Shown here: in pieces, positions 1 to 11,631 of the stretch
How the letters are laid out: every line of letters begins with the position of its first letter
How positions within the stretch are numbered: the first letter of the stretch is position 1
Source of the DNA: Homarus americanus
Taxonomy: Eukaryota; Arthropoda; Malacostraca; Decapoda; Nephropidae
Reading direction: 5' to 3'
DNA: 64,000 nucleotides
Assembly: GCF_018991925.1 (NCBI RefSeq)
Contig: NW_024735381.1
Coordinates: 507,001-571,000 of the forward strand
Notes under the pieces: generated by a model
What the model saw: the letters and a program-made list of their open reading frames with translations, nothing else
Told to the model about the DNA's origin: nothing
The model's database searches: none
Position numbers and translations under genes: made by a program

Positions 1-236
1 CTTGGGACGTGGAAGACGTGAGCCCTTACCTTAACACTAACGGAGGCGGGAGTAACAGGCGCCGCTGGTGAGGCTGATAATCATAACTTAAGTGATTCGC
101 CTCGGAAGATGAAATGTTGATTAACTTATTATGTATTTATTTACTTTAAAATCTTTCACCTAAACTAGTAATAGCGTTGTGTTAACAGAGTGATCACAGT
201 TCTTATACTACTTGTTCTTTTCCACATATAACTTTT

Positions 237-238
<2 letters not shown>

Positions 239-297
<59 letters not shown>
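239..297. repeat. (TA)n microsatellite
   Basis: Uninterrupted TA dinucleotide run. It sits directly before the first copy of the duplicated AT-rich unit, and a second TA run (402-433) sits before the second copy, so TA tract and unit were duplicated together. Confidence 0.97.
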
Positions 298-299
<2 letters not shown>

Positions 300-308
300 A
301 TTATTTAT

Positions 309-400
309 GCTGGCAATATTATATGGAGGTATATTATAATGAAGAATACTAAAGAATATTCTATTATATATTATAATTATGAAGTGATATAATAGTATTT

Positions 401-438
<38 letters not shown>

Positions 439-545
439 TTTTTATTGCTGGCAATATTATATGGAGGTATATTATACTGAAGAATACTAAAGAATATTCT
501 ATTATATATTATAATTATGAAGTGATATAATAGTATTTGTTTATA
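309..545. repeat. Tandemly duplicated AT-rich unit, period 138 bp
   Basis: The stretch 309-407 recurs at 447-545 almost perfectly; I see one substitution near 340/478. Both copies start GCTGGCAATATTATATGGAG and end TAGTATTTGTTTATA, and each is preceded by a TA run and a T-rich spacer. The near identity suggests a recent duplication of (TA)n plus unit. No coding potential. Confidence 0.93.
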
Positions 546-2434
546 ATAATTGAGAATATTTTAAATAATACATCATTAACGAATATGATATTATCGTAAA
601 AACATCGTGAAAATGTAACATTTATAAATTAGTTGTTGGAACTCCTCGTAAACAAGTCTATATACTGAGACTTACAGCTGCTGACTTCACACAAATTATA
701 TTCAAGTAAATAAAATAATACTATTTCCGGGTGAAACAGAGTCTTAGCAAAAATCGGCTTACCTTTCGAGACTCAAATGGCAATTTTTAAAGCAGTGATG
801 TGGAAGGGGATACTATGTTTAGTGCGCCGTGAAACTTTTGCCAGCCACAAGACTCGTCTTGATCGACTACTTCACCATGTCATGGGAGATAAACAAAACA
901 AATAAGTGTTTCATCGGCAGCAACACTTCATTCATCAGGTCAGCCAGGGACAAGTTGATCACAATGTAATATGAGTTTCATTATCGTGTCGACGTTATTA
1001 AATCTTGGTTCATTTGGTGCATGGGATATGACAGATAGATAGATCAGGTGCTGTACTGTAACATAATTATCACCTGCTAGAACACCTCCCTATACCGTGA
1101 TGACAGTACTCCATCTCAGGTGAGAAACATGCTGACTTGAACATTATATCCTGTAGTGTACAAAATACCGTTGTTTATAGAGACCACCGGTGTATAATGT
1201 TTATATATGTATGTGATAATGAGGATAATAAAATAACGATATTGTATGTGGATAATGATAGTTTACAAGTGAAGAAAGTTTTGTAGTAGTTGAATGAGGG
1301 TGCGCCAAGTCCGTAGACTATTTAGAGTAATACAAAAAGTGAAGGTCACAGAGAGATGAGTAATATGACCCATTTAATACACACATTGTAGCCTCGTTCT
1401 CATATACCTTTGAGTGTCATATAGCCTTGGGTATTATTGAGCAAATTATATATATTTGGTGTGAAATTTTTAAATGTTAATGAAAAAAAAACACCCAAAG
1501 ACCTAACAATTCGTATATGTTAGAACCATTTGTGTTCCAGAGAGTTATAATGCGTAAAATATCTCAATGAAATTACAATATCATACACGTTAATGGTATC
1601 ATTGTTTGAGAGCATCACTTCACGTCATGACAGAAGCACCACACACATTTTGATCAGCTGTTGGATACACCAACACACGCTATATAACCACAAACACCAG
1701 AAGAAAGGCCTTTGATCCAAGACACACAGTTATCACATCAGCTGCCTTTTGAGGACATGTGAGTTGGAAAGTCAAACAAGAAAGCCTCTTGGGTTAGGCA
1801 GATCACTTTAATACTAGATATAGGTTAACACTACCAAAAAAAAAACTTGTTACAGTACTTGAGTTGTTTGAACCCTGAGACAACACAGACACAACACAAG
1901 TGTGAATGATGAGGAAACGAGATTGTGGATGAGTGGAGGCAGCATTAGCAGTGCCAGACTATCAGGGCTGAATAAATATAATAGATGCATACTGGTACAA
2001 AGGCTCTCAGGAAACTGCAAATAAAACCCTCATGCATCGTAACCTGCCACACCTTGTTAAGTAATTTCTCTGGGTTGACGTGCTGGGACATCTACTAGTT
2101 AGTTCATGGTTACAGCTAGACTTTAGTTCTCTGGCTGAGGTAATACACGGCGGTGTATCTTATTTTATCTTCCTTAAAGTGCTTTGGGTTCTATCACTCT
2201 CTATGTACTGTACCTGTAGGGTAAGGATTAGTTATATTAATCTGTAAAGTGTGTTATAGGATTACATAAATTATAACAAGAGGTGTTAATAAATCTTATC
2301 TATTTTCCTTTCACTTATACATTCTACTTACATGTTGAGAGAGTCTGGTGGTGGTGCATGGTGACACATCCACCCACTAAAACCAACTAACATACAGACA
2401 ATTAGAGAAATAAATCGAAACACGACATATAAAT

Positions 2435-2436
<2 letters not shown>
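546..2436. other. No recognisable feature
   Basis: AT-rich DNA with short A and T homopolymers and frequent stops in all frames. I see no gene, RNA or mobile element. Confidence 0.6.

Positions 2437-2491
<55 letters not shown>
2437..2491. repeat. (AC)n microsatellite
   Basis: About 27 uninterrupted AC units. The cysteine/valine-rich minus-strand ORF over it (2328-2612) is a translation of this repeat, not a gene. 2492-3500 has no other recognisable feature. Confidence 0.97.
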
Positions 2492-2493
<2 letters not shown>

Positions 2494-3520
2494 ATATCAA
2501 TAACAATATAATAAATAACACAATGAATAAATATAATTATAATAAAGGCACAGGAGGAGCCCAAGGACCCAGAACGAAGTCTGAGTGTCCGCCCAAAGAC
2601 AAACTCCACCAACAGATATTAACAAAAGTCACCACCAGTCTTTTAGAAGGTGACTCGGGAACGTGTCGGCCAGTTGTGGTGGTGAAGGTTGACTCTGGGA
2701 CAAAACATCAAATATTCAGGTGAAATACTTAACATTTTACTCACGAATGAAGAAAAAACAAAAACATTCGTCATCTGCACCTTCACATTAAGGAAAAATT
2801 AAGGGGGGTTATAATAATATTCTCGAAAGTTGATTTAATATGACTTACGAGCTACACATCAGGTAAATATATATGTTATAGAAAGGTGTTGGTAAAGTAT
2901 TTCGTTATTCAGAGAGTCGGGTATGTCTAGAATACTCGTACATGTAATAAATCAACGTGTAACAAAATACCAAGTTATGAGAATTCTTTTTTTTTTTATC
3001 ATGAAGTAACTCCAAGTTTATTCACAAAGACAGAAAATGAGAAGAAGAATAGAAGAAAAACAGGAAGACAGACTTTCATGCATTAGTAATTTCATCTAAA
3101 AACAAGACGGTATATTATTAAAAAAAAAACATTCTAATTTTACTCACGACGACAGAAAGAGAATAAGGGGACAAAACAAAAAAGGATCAGGGAATTAACT
3201 CACACGCATAAGTAAGCTTTAAAGAAGTACCGGGGAGAAACTGTGACAAATATAATGCATTTATATTTTCAGCCACTGACGACAACAATGGGAAAAAACT
3301 CAGAGGGAAAAAATTAAGCCGTTGAGGTTTGTGTGCGCGTGTAATGTATTTCTTTGTTTGGTCAGAATCTTGCAGAAACTCCCCTCAGGGCATCTTAACT
3401 TTCCAGCCTGCCTTTGTGTTCTGGCGAAGGCTGCTTTTGTGTGTGTTGCTGAGTGCTTGTTTGACTCTCTGCGTATGACGCGGTGTCTGTCTCCATCCCT
3501 CCTCCTTCTCTCTCTGTCTC

Positions 3521-3522
<2 letters not shown>

Positions 3523-3572
<50 letters not shown>
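3523..3572. repeat. (CT)n microsatellite
   Basis: Continuous CT run inside a broader pyrimidine-rich stretch starting near 3489. ORFs of more than 180 codons on both strands here (3300-3957) are translations of the CT and TG repeats. Confidence 0.96.
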
Positions 3573-3575
<3 letters not shown>

Positions 3576-3648
3576 CCAGCTCCTGGTACGAAAATGCCCG
3601 TCCGTGGCTTTCGCTGACTCACTGTGTTCAAGGACACTATGGATGATG

Positions 3649-3699
3649 ATAGTGTGTGTGTGTGTGTGTGTGTGTGCGTGCGTGCATACGTGTGCGCAT

Positions 3700-3737
<38 letters not shown>

Positions 3738-3771
3738 ATACGTGTGTGTGTGTGCATACGTGTGTGTGCAT

Positions 3772-3808
<37 letters not shown>
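3649..3808. repeat. Compound (TG)n / GCATACG repeat
   Basis: Runs of TG are punctuated at least five times by the motif TGCATACGTG, with GTGCG variants. The array has alternating purine-pyrimidine character (Z-DNA prone) and a short higher-order period. TG-rich degenerate sequence continues to about 4085. Confidence 0.93.
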
Positions 3809-3809
<1 letters not shown>

Positions 3810-4129
3810 ATACGTTTGTCTATTATGTAATACGTACATAAGCGTATATAAACTACATGTGGGCAATATGCAAATAAATGTGTGTAAATGTGTTTATTGT
3901 ACATATATAAGAATGTGTTTAAGTGTTTGTCAGTGTTTGAGTATTGTATATGCATGAAGGCTGTTGTATGTATTTGCTTGCGTATGCCTGTGTATATTTA
4001 AAAGTACTTGTGTGTATCTGCACATTATATATTTGTGCTTGCATGTGCCTTTACAAATGTGAGTGTGCCTGTGTGTGTGTTTGTCCACATGTACGGGGGC
4101 TGGTGTCTTCATATGTATATAACTGCGTA

Positions 4130-4742
4130 CTTGGGTGTGTCTTTGAGTACATAAGAGTGTGTCTTTGGAGTACATAAGAGTGTGTCTTTGGAGTACATAA
4201 GAGTGTGTCTTTGGAGTACATAAGAGTGTGTCTTTGAGTACATAAGAGTGTGTCTTTGGAGTACATAAGAGTGTGTCTTTGGAGTACATAAGAGTGTGTC
4301 TTTGGAGTACATAAGAGTGTGTCTTTGAGTACATAAGAGTGTGTCTTTGAGTACATAAGAGTGTGTCTTTGAGTACATAAGAGTGTGTCTTTGAGTACAT
4401 AAGAGTGTGTCTTTGGAGTACATAAGAGTGTGTCTTTGAGTACATAAGAGTGTGTCTTTGGAGTACATAAGAGTGTGTCTTTGAGTACATAAGTGTGTCT
4501 TTGGTACATAAGAGTGTGTCTTTGAGTACATAAGAGTGTGTCTTTGGAGTACATAAGAGTGTGTCTTTGGAGTACATAAGAGTGTGTCTTTGAGTACATA
4601 AGAGTGCGTCTTTGAGTACATAAGAGTGCGTCTTTGAGTACATAAGAGTGCGTCTTTGAGTACATAAGAGTGTGTCTTTGAGTACATAAGAGTGTGTCTT
4701 TGAGTACATAAGAGTGTGTCTTTGAGTACATAAGAGTGTGCC
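4130..4742. repeat. 22/23-bp minisatellite, about 27 copies
   Basis: The unit AGTACATAAGAGTGTGTCTT followed by TG or TGG is repeated head to tail for about 610 bases. Length alternates between 22 and 23 bp by one G. Three adjacent copies (about 4605-4665) share a T-to-C change giving GTGCGTC, a sign of local homogenisation; two copies near 4495-4515 are shortened. All three minus-strand frames are open through the array (ORFs of 275, 239 and 192 codons), because the unit lacks stops and its length is not a multiple of three. Confidence 0.97.
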
Positions 4743-4852
4743 TGGAATGAAGGCCATTAGCTAATATCATTAAGTCTTAAGGGGTCGTGATGGTCCCCTC
4801 CCTATTGGTCACTGAGGTATAAAGCATTGTTAGCATTGTTATATCTTGAGAC

Positions 4853-4854
<2 letters not shown>

Positions 4855-4887
<33 letters not shown>
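4855..4887. repeat. (GA)n microsatellite
   Basis: About 16 GA units just downstream of the 22/23-bp minisatellite. Confidence 0.96.
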
Positions 4888-4888
<1 letters not shown>

Positions 4889-5048
4889 ACAAAATGTCTA
4901 CGCGCATGTGTGACCATCTGAAGTCATATACATGTATACATAGTCATACATTCATACACCACAGAGACAGTCACGGGTCCAGTAGAATGGGTTTCCTCTC
5001 GCCTAATTACACAGAGAATGTAATTTTTCCTTGTACCCAGGACGTATC

Positions 5049-5050
<2 letters not shown>

Positions 5051-5103
<53 letters not shown>
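5051..5103. repeat. (GA)n microsatellite
   Basis: About 26 GA units. The sequence switches sharply at the right edge from all-purine to pyrimidine-rich on the same strand. Confidence 0.97.
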
Positions 5104-5105
<2 letters not shown>

Positions 5106-5715
5106 GTCTTCTAATCTCGTCTTCTTCTCATCTTTCATTTTCTTATACTTCCTGTTTCTTATTTCGTCTCGTTTTTATATCTCATTTTTATATTTATTAT
5201 AAATTACTTGAATTTACTTTTTCCCACATTCAATGTTTTTTTTTCCTCTTTATCTTCCTTTCGTATATTTATTCAACATCTTTTTAATTTTAATATTTCT
5301 TCTTTCTTTCCTTCCCTTATTTATATATTTTAGGTATTTGTCTTTTTCTATCACCACATCTCCGTTACTTATCAGTCACTTTCTCTTCCTCCTCCTCCTC
5401 CTCTCTTTTCGCCTCCCCCTCCCTCTTCTCCTTTTATTCTATCTCATTCATTATCATCATTACTTCCACATCTTTCTTATGGCGCTTCCTGTCTGTTCCT
5501 CTCCACCTCTTTCTCAACCTGCTCCATTTCTTCTCATTCGTGTTTGGCCTTCCTCTTCCTCGTCCCCCCTCCTCTTATATTTTGTTATGTTTTTCGTTTC
5601 CTCCACTATTCTCCTCCCCTTCCCCTCTACTGTTACCCCTCCTCCTCCTGTATCCTGGTTTATATTCCTTTCATTTCCTCCTCCTCCCCCAGCTACCCAC
5701 TCGTCTTCTGCCCCT
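5104..5715. repeat. Pyrimidine-rich low-complexity tract
   Basis: About 600 bases strongly biased to C and T, with CTC and TTC motifs. Open frames here are leucine, serine, proline and phenylalanine rich (for example 161 codons at 5233-5718), as expected from composition. I see no protein domain. Confidence 0.85.
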
Positions 5716-5813
5716 TAAGGATAATGATCACCCACTCAGGTCCCAACTAATTTAATGAAGCGAGATCCCCTGATCATCCGCACAAATTTATTTGACTGCT
5801 GGCTGGCTCCCTT

Positions 5814-5930
5814 GAAGCCGTGCCAGATGACACAGCCTCTACTATTACTACTAATAGTACTGTGAGCCGTGCCAAAGACACAGCTTCTGCTACTACTAGT
5901 ATTACTGCTACTACGATTAGTACCTTGACG
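5814..5930. repeat. Short tandem duplication, about 50-bp period
   Basis: GCCGTGCCAGATGACACAGC plus a following CTACTATTACTAC-like segment is repeated once as GCCGTGCCAAAGACACAGC plus CTGCTACTACTAGTATTAC. Two diverged copies with an internal CTA/ATT trinucleotide character. Confidence 0.8.
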
Positions 5931-6675
5931 TTGTGAGCATAGTCGAGTACAGTAGTTTATACGACTTATCAAACATTGTACGAGTACTTTTCTGTAGTAC
6001 ATTAAATTCTGTTTTTTTTTCTATTCTTGGCGGGAATCCCAAATTGTACACGTATTTGAATTCCGAATCTAAAAATAATCTGCTCATATTATGCTACTTA
6101 GATTTGCGCACTTTGTAATCCAGATAATATTCAATGCTTTAGGCTAATATGATAAGAGACATATCAGATTCACACAAGACACTTCAAAACTGTTCCATAT
6201 AATATTTATAATTTCAGTAGTTTGAGTGTCGGAATATCTGTTCTCTTAAAACCATATTAAAAACTGACATGAAATATTCTCTTATTTATACTCAAAATTA
6301 CAATAATTTTTTTATTTTCTCGTGAGAATTATATAATGCTCAAGTTACTATACCTGATGATTCACGATTCGTTGTTGTTCTAAATCATATGTTCCGTATT
6401 GTTACTAACTTCTGTACGTCATATCCCACTAAATTCTAAACAATATAATCCACTCTCAGTGATGGATGAAAACTTTGAGCCGAGTGGAATTGAATATTAT
6501 TTAAATTGAAAAGAAGAAATAGGAATTCAATTACAAAAATGTATTCTGTTTTGTATTTCCCGGTTCAGTAAACTCACTACAGCTGAAGCCCTATTCTCAT
6601 CGATAAAAAACCTGTAAGTAAATTGAAAATGTGAATTGGGTTTTATCACTATATACGTAAAAACATGATGGGTCA
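5931..6675. other. No recognisable feature
   Basis: AT-rich unique-looking DNA with stops in every frame. Nothing recognised. Confidence 0.6.
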
Positions 6676-6679
6676 TGTA

Positions 6680-6842
6680 AATAGTGAGTCTTATTTGTTG
6701 TATAGTGAGTCTTGTTTGTTGTATAGTGAGTCTTGTTTGGTGTATAGTGAGTCTTGTTTGGTGTATGGTTGAGTCTTTAGTGTATAGGGAGCCTTGTTTG
6801 GTGTATGGTTGAGTCTTGGTGTATAGTGAGTCTTGTTTGTTG
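6680..6842. repeat. About 21-bp minisatellite
   Basis: About eight copies of a unit close to TATAGTGAGTCTTGTTTGTTG, with TTG/GTG variants and two shortened copies reading GGTTGAGTCTT. The left copies are the most regular. Confidence 0.9.
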
Positions 6843-6893
6843 AGGCTTCATAAGGGGAATTAAATATACTAATTCCTTGTCTTCCTCTTGCAT

Positions 6894-6917
6894 AACGAGA
6901 GAGAGAGAGAGAGAGAT
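6894..6917. repeat. (GA)n microsatellite
   Basis: Short GA run close to the right edge of the 21-bp minisatellite. Confidence 0.93.
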
Positions 6918-7196
6918 TACGACCACCAGTTCCCCCAAAACGGTAAAAGAAAACATCTGGTCATGGAAAGAGGTGAAGAATATATCTGTGGCTGTACCAT
7001 AGCTCTCCTACCCCGACCTCGGCAACAAGCACGGGATGGTTGATAGAAAGTCACACAAAAAGTAAGACACGCTACTCTTTTTTTTTTGAGAGGTGGGGAG
7101 GGGGGTGGGAGGGTAGGAGGCCATAAGTAAATATTTACTCAGGATGTTTCTTTATAAAGTTTGAGGATATGTATAAAAAGGAGGTATTTTTTTATG

Positions 7197-7229
<33 letters not shown>
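7197..7229. repeat. (AC)n microsatellite
   Basis: AC run. 7230-7610 contains A and T homopolymers but no recognisable gene. Confidence 0.95.
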
Positions 7230-7611
7230 TGATTTATAAATATACATAAACCCAGACTTCATGTTTACAGTGTATATATACCGTAACAATTTAGGATATA
7301 TTCGTGATTATTCTGCCATTGTTGTGTGGGCAGCTTATAATAAAAAAAAAAAAGTTCAGAAAAGCCGTCAACACACCAAACGTGACAATCCAAACACAAG
7401 CAAACATTCGTGCATGACAAAATAAATATTAAACGGGTACACAAACTGACATTAACTCTCCACTGTGACCTTGGCGCACGGACAATCTTAATCTAACCTT
7501 AATTATTATTATTTTTTTATGTAAACAGTTTCAACGAGTCAGTGAAAATATTTATTGAAACTTTTTTAACGAATTTAATTTTTTTTTTACGTATTTACTC
7601 ACTGGCGAAAT

Positions 7612-7652
7612 TCACACACACACACACGCACACACACACACACGCACACACA
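7612..7652. repeat. Interrupted (AC)n microsatellite
   Basis: AC run interrupted by regularly placed CGCAC variants. Confidence 0.93.
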
Positions 7653-7853
7653 TCCCTCCTCCCATAAAAAGCGAGCGCATAGTGTTATACGGACTGAGAA
7701 ACACAGATAATTACTCAAGAACTAGCCATCTTCTCCTCATCCTCCTCCTCTTCTCATAACACAATGAGAATTATCCTAATTACGTATAAGACTATTGACA
7801 TTTCTCAGTGGCTGGCCTCTCCTGGCTAATGAAACACACATACGTTAAATATG

Positions 7854-7854
<1 letters not shown>

Positions 7855-7904
<50 letters not shown>
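7855..7904. repeat. (GT)n microsatellite
   Basis: About 25 GT units. Confidence 0.97.
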
Positions 7905-7907
<3 letters not shown>

Positions 7908-8324
7908 CTCTCTTCGTTCTCCCTCTCCCTCCATTTCTTAAGGTTTCTCTCCCATAATCCATCCCTACTTGTTTATTCGGTCCTTTCCTTTCATTCGCCT
8001 TAGTCTTGTCTGTCATCATTCACCCGATTTATCCCCTCCTTTCTCCTATGGTTTCTCTCTTTCCTTTAATCATCGCTTATTTTGTTGTTTCAAGCTTTTC
8101 CCTCTTAGTTTCCTCTTGTCCTCTTGGTTGAACCCACAGGAGGCTGCTAGTAGAGGAAGGGTAATGCAAAGAGAGAGAGAGGCAGCTGACAGGAATCCCA
8201 AATAAATATATTCTTGGGGGATTTTCCTGAATGGTGTTTTGTCTTTACATTTGCGTTGAAGAATATAATGTAGAGCCACTTGTCAAGGGCTATGAGAGTA
8301 CTCTATGTGAAGTAGGGAGTACGT

Positions 8325-8475
8325 TTGATAATAACAGTGATAATAATGGTGGTGATGATGATTATATTACTATTACTAATTAATGATAATAGTCTTGGTA
8401 ATAATAATAACGATGATAATTGTTTTAATTATTTTTATTTTTATTATATGGCAATGCAAATAATGGTGGTAACAG
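8325..8475. repeat. Degenerate trinucleotide-rich tract (TAA/GAT/GGT)
   Basis: A mixture of TAA, GAT and GGT triplets, probably an eroded (TAA)n-type microsatellite. The rest of 7905-9073 holds nothing else I recognise. Confidence 0.7.
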
Positions 8476-9073
8476 TTCATGGTCAGTAAACTCATTGTGC
8501 ATTACTAGTCATAAATATATTCCTGATTCTGAATTTTATGTAGTTGCGTAGCTTTGCTTTTTTGTTAGATATTTACGAGCGTCATGGAATGAATCGAGTG
8601 TTTTAGTCATCACTGTAAAACGTTAGCACGTTAGGTGATCAGCAGGAGAGTGAGGGAAAGTTGAGCAGGAAACTGTTCCAATAAGAACGAAATATTCTCA
8701 CTGTAAACCAGGACCCGTCCATACCCGGCCCTACCTCCGCGCCCACGTCCTGGACCAGACCATACTCGGCCCTACCCCCATGCCCAGGTCCACGACCAAC
8801 CCAACAGACTAGAATAATGTTTTTGTATAACCAGGAATTATTTGAACATTCGATATGAATCCAACATACTGGAAGAGCCACGTGTAATGCCATTCCATTT
8901 ATATGACAAAATCAGTCTAGTGTAGTGACCCGGGAACGGCCGCTCGCTCTCTTAGTAAAATTATACATATTTTATTCCTGGCGACTGCTGGCCCAGGTGT
9001 CAGACAGGAGAACAAACCTAAGTTCATTTGTTTTATTTTAATTTTTGTTTTGCCTTATTTGACGTAATATAAT

Positions 9074-9529
9074 ATGAAATTTCAGCTGTTTGTTGTTATA
9101 GCCTTAAGGTGTGTGGGGAATTGTACACAAGATCTCGTCTGTGAATACCAGAGATTTCTAGCAAGACAACAAACATCAGTCGCGTTTATCTCTGTTTCCT
9201 CAGTTTTATTTGATTCCGCGAGAACACGACACAAGAATGTCGTGTGTCTTGTGATTTACAAAAATGTGTTTCTGGACACTGCCGATTTCAACAGAAGGGA
9301 CCAGCATCACTACTGTTTACCCCAGTTCTCTCAGTCTTATAACAGGTGGACAGATAATATGAATTTCAAGTATTTTATGTTAGTTTTTTTATGTATTGTA
9401 TTTGCCATCACTGTACTCAAGGCTCCGGGGACACCCACAACATGGAGCCACGTGAAGGAACTAACAACGTTTACTCTGTGTTCTCTGTTCTTTAAGCTGG
9501 TGCATCATGTTACACCGAACAATTGTTAA
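9074..9529 (+). other. Repeat-free 151-codon ORF, function unknown
   Basis: This is the longest ORF among those not overlapping an obvious repeat that reads with balanced composition. The predicted protein starts MKFQLFVVIALRCVGNC, which resembles a short signal peptide. Near residues 97-116 a hydrophobic segment (FKYFMLVFLCIVFAITVL) could be a membrane span. It has several cysteines and no motif I recognise. It could be a chance ORF, an exon fragment, or a decayed coding sequence. There is no evidence of splicing or homology, so I do not call it a gene. Confidence 0.2.
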
Positions 9530-9940
9530 AGCTTCATCTGTGCCTCAGGATCCCACACGTGCGACTTGGTGTGCGGTAAATTAACTCGAGCGAAAAAAGT
9601 ATTATGATGAGTGTGTGTCAGTGTTGTTGCTGATGTCCTGACGAAAACATTATTATTATTATTGGAAACACTACAGTCTGTGCCTTAAAATCATTCTTTA
9701 ATACATACAATAATAAAGTCTTACCTTTATTTCTCATTAAATCACAAAGACCACTATGGGATATACTAATGATGCAATGATCTTATTAATACGACATAAT
9801 TCTGACTTAGATGTATTTTATTTCAATAGTTTTTCCCTTTTACATAACTTTTATACTAATCTACTCTTAAGATAGGTGTCAAATTCTCGAAAATCTTAAT
9901 AACGTCACATCAAATGGAAGTTGTTGCCTTGGAAACCAAT
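9530..9940. other. No recognisable feature
   Basis: AT-rich DNA after the 151-codon ORF, with an ATT run near 9650. No continuation of the ORF in any frame was evident. Confidence 0.5.
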
Positions 9941-9944
9941 TAAT

Positions 9945-9990
9945 ACAAGACGGATAGAGCGCTGTTACCGTGGAGATCTAGGTTACTCCC

Positions 9991-9991
<1 letters not shown>
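9945..9991 (+). other. Possible tRNA-derived SINE head fragment
   Basis: The stretch contains GGATAGAGCGCTG, resembling the D-arm/A-box of arginine/lysine-type tRNAs. About 20 bases later comes GATCTAGGTTACTCCCG, resembling a degraded B-box and T-arm. It is followed at once by an (AC)n tail. Too short for an intact tRNA. Weak call by motif only. Confidence 0.25.

Positions 9992-10021
<30 letters not shown>
9992..10021. repeat. (AC)n microsatellite
   Basis: About 15 AC units directly after the tRNA-like fragment. 10022-10552 shows nothing else. Confidence 0.96.
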
Positions 10022-10022
<1 letters not shown>

Positions 10023-10540
10023 ACCGGACAAACATTTTTAATAACCTAATTTCAAGCTTGTGGCAGCCAAGTAAACAACCTCTAGGACTCAGGTGAGAAT
10101 GGGGAAACAATCGTACCTGTAGTGATGGTAAGGTAGAACAGATACACTCAAGCTACTACCTCTTAATTAACACAACCAAACAAACACTCGTACTCCACAC
10201 ACTCCTAAAGTAATTATCCATCTTCTCCGTTTATCACCTACTTCGTCTCCTTGATTCTTACTTTATTTTATTTTTATTTTCTGTCATCATCATAATTTTT
10301 CATCATTTCTTTGTTGTTTTCTTTGAAATTTTTTTTTCAAAGTTTTCATTCGCCTGATTGTCGTATTTATCTTAATTCTTCATCATTTACTATTGAAAAT
10401 TTTTATTTTACCTGTTATGTATTCTGACACAGGCAGCCACACCGATGTTTTATTTACTACAAGCAGTTGGTGGCTGTTTCGTCTGGTACCTAGTCAGGAC
10501 ACGTAATAGAATTTTTTTTGTCAAATGTTTCGGCAGGAAC

Positions 10541-10552
<12 letters not shown>

Positions 10553-10575
<23 letters not shown>
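10553..10575. repeat. (AC)n microsatellite
   Basis: Short AC run. Confidence 0.93.
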
Positions 10576-10576
<1 letters not shown>

Positions 10577-10789
10577 GATTGTTAATGTGTGTTTGCAGTG
10601 GTGAATATTTATCTTCCCCAAAGCTGTGTGTTAACGTTCATTAACCTGTCCCGACGTGTTTTTGTCATCGCCATAAATAAGTCGATTCATTTTACTCCAC
10701 AACGATAAACTTTCTACAGATTATTATTATTATTATTAGTGTTATTATTATCTATTATCTTTACAATTTATGTGTTCATTACTGTACTA

Positions 10790-10917
10790 CCACTATCACC
10801 ACCATAACAACAATCACTACCTCCACTACCACCACTCATCGCCACAAGCACCACTCTTATCATCACACCTGCGCCTCACCCCTTCACAACACCCAATTAG
10901 AGCACTCACCACTAAGA

Positions 10918-10955
<38 letters not shown>

Positions 10956-11350
10956 CCACCATCACCACTACCTCCACCACCACCACCACCAATATAACCA
11001 TCATTCACTCCCTCACTCCCTCTTTCCCACACACTCCCTCCTGCTACCACTCGCCTTTCACTTCTCTTTTAATTACCAGCCAGAGACTCTCCCCTTTAAC
11101 TGTGCCAACCCGACTCACCTCCCCGACCACCTGCCCGACCAACCTCCCCGACTATCACCCGCCCGACTTACCACCACCACCACTTCCTCCATCACCAATC
11201 ACCTGACCTATCCTCATGTTTCCTCCCTCCCCCTATCCACGTCCCCCCATCTATCATCATCATCATTCTATATTTTCATCATCTTCCCCTCTTCCCCATC
11301 ATCATCACCTCCCCTCTTACCCATCATCATCACCTCACCTCTTCCCCACC
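10790..11350. repeat. CAC/CCA-rich low-complexity region with (CT)n core
   Basis: A pyrimidine-plus-A-rich region built of CAC, CCA and ATC triplets. It includes a pure (CT)n run at 10921-10953 and a CCA run at 10954-10993. ORFs across it (10770-10997 plus, 10826-11050 minus) are simple-repeat translations. Confidence 0.85.
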
Positions 11351-11430
11351 CAGCAACAGCCCCATGTCAATCAAAACTTAGTTTATTAAGAGGCAGCGTT
11401 GGGGGAACACTTCTTTATCTCCTACCGATC

Positions 11431-11628
11431 TCGTAGCTGATGTAGCGTCGTCCCCAGTCTGTATCTCGTAGCTGATGTAGCGTCGTCCCCAGCCTGTGTC
11501 TCGTAGCTGATGTAGCGTCGTCCCCAGCCTCGTGTCTCGTAGCTGATGTAGCGTCGTCGTGTGTCTCGTAGCTGATGTAGCGTCGTCCCCAGCCTGTGTC
11601 TCGTAGCTGATGTAGCGTCGTCCCCAGC

Positions 11629-11630
<2 letters not shown>
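11431..11630. repeat. 35-bp minisatellite, six copies
   Basis: The core TCGTAGCTGATGTAGCGTCG starts at 11431, 11466, 11501, 11537, 11566 and 11601. The period is 35 bp, with one 36-bp and one 29-bp copy. Linkers are CCCCAGCCTGTGTC-like. It is GC-rich for this window, with CpG-containing units, and abuts a (GT)n run on its right. Confidence 0.96.

Positions 11631-11631
<1 letters not shown>

Noticed and set aside
4130..4742. CRISPR-like array
   Set aside because: Units are contiguous with no unique spacers; this is a minisatellite in eukaryotic DNA. The same holds for 19481-19616, 24997-25150 and 50312-51225.
3930..4757. 275-codon minus-strand ORF with KTHSYVL / KDTLLCT repeats
   Set aside because: Translation of the 22/23-bp minisatellite; all three frames are open, so openness is not evidence of coding.
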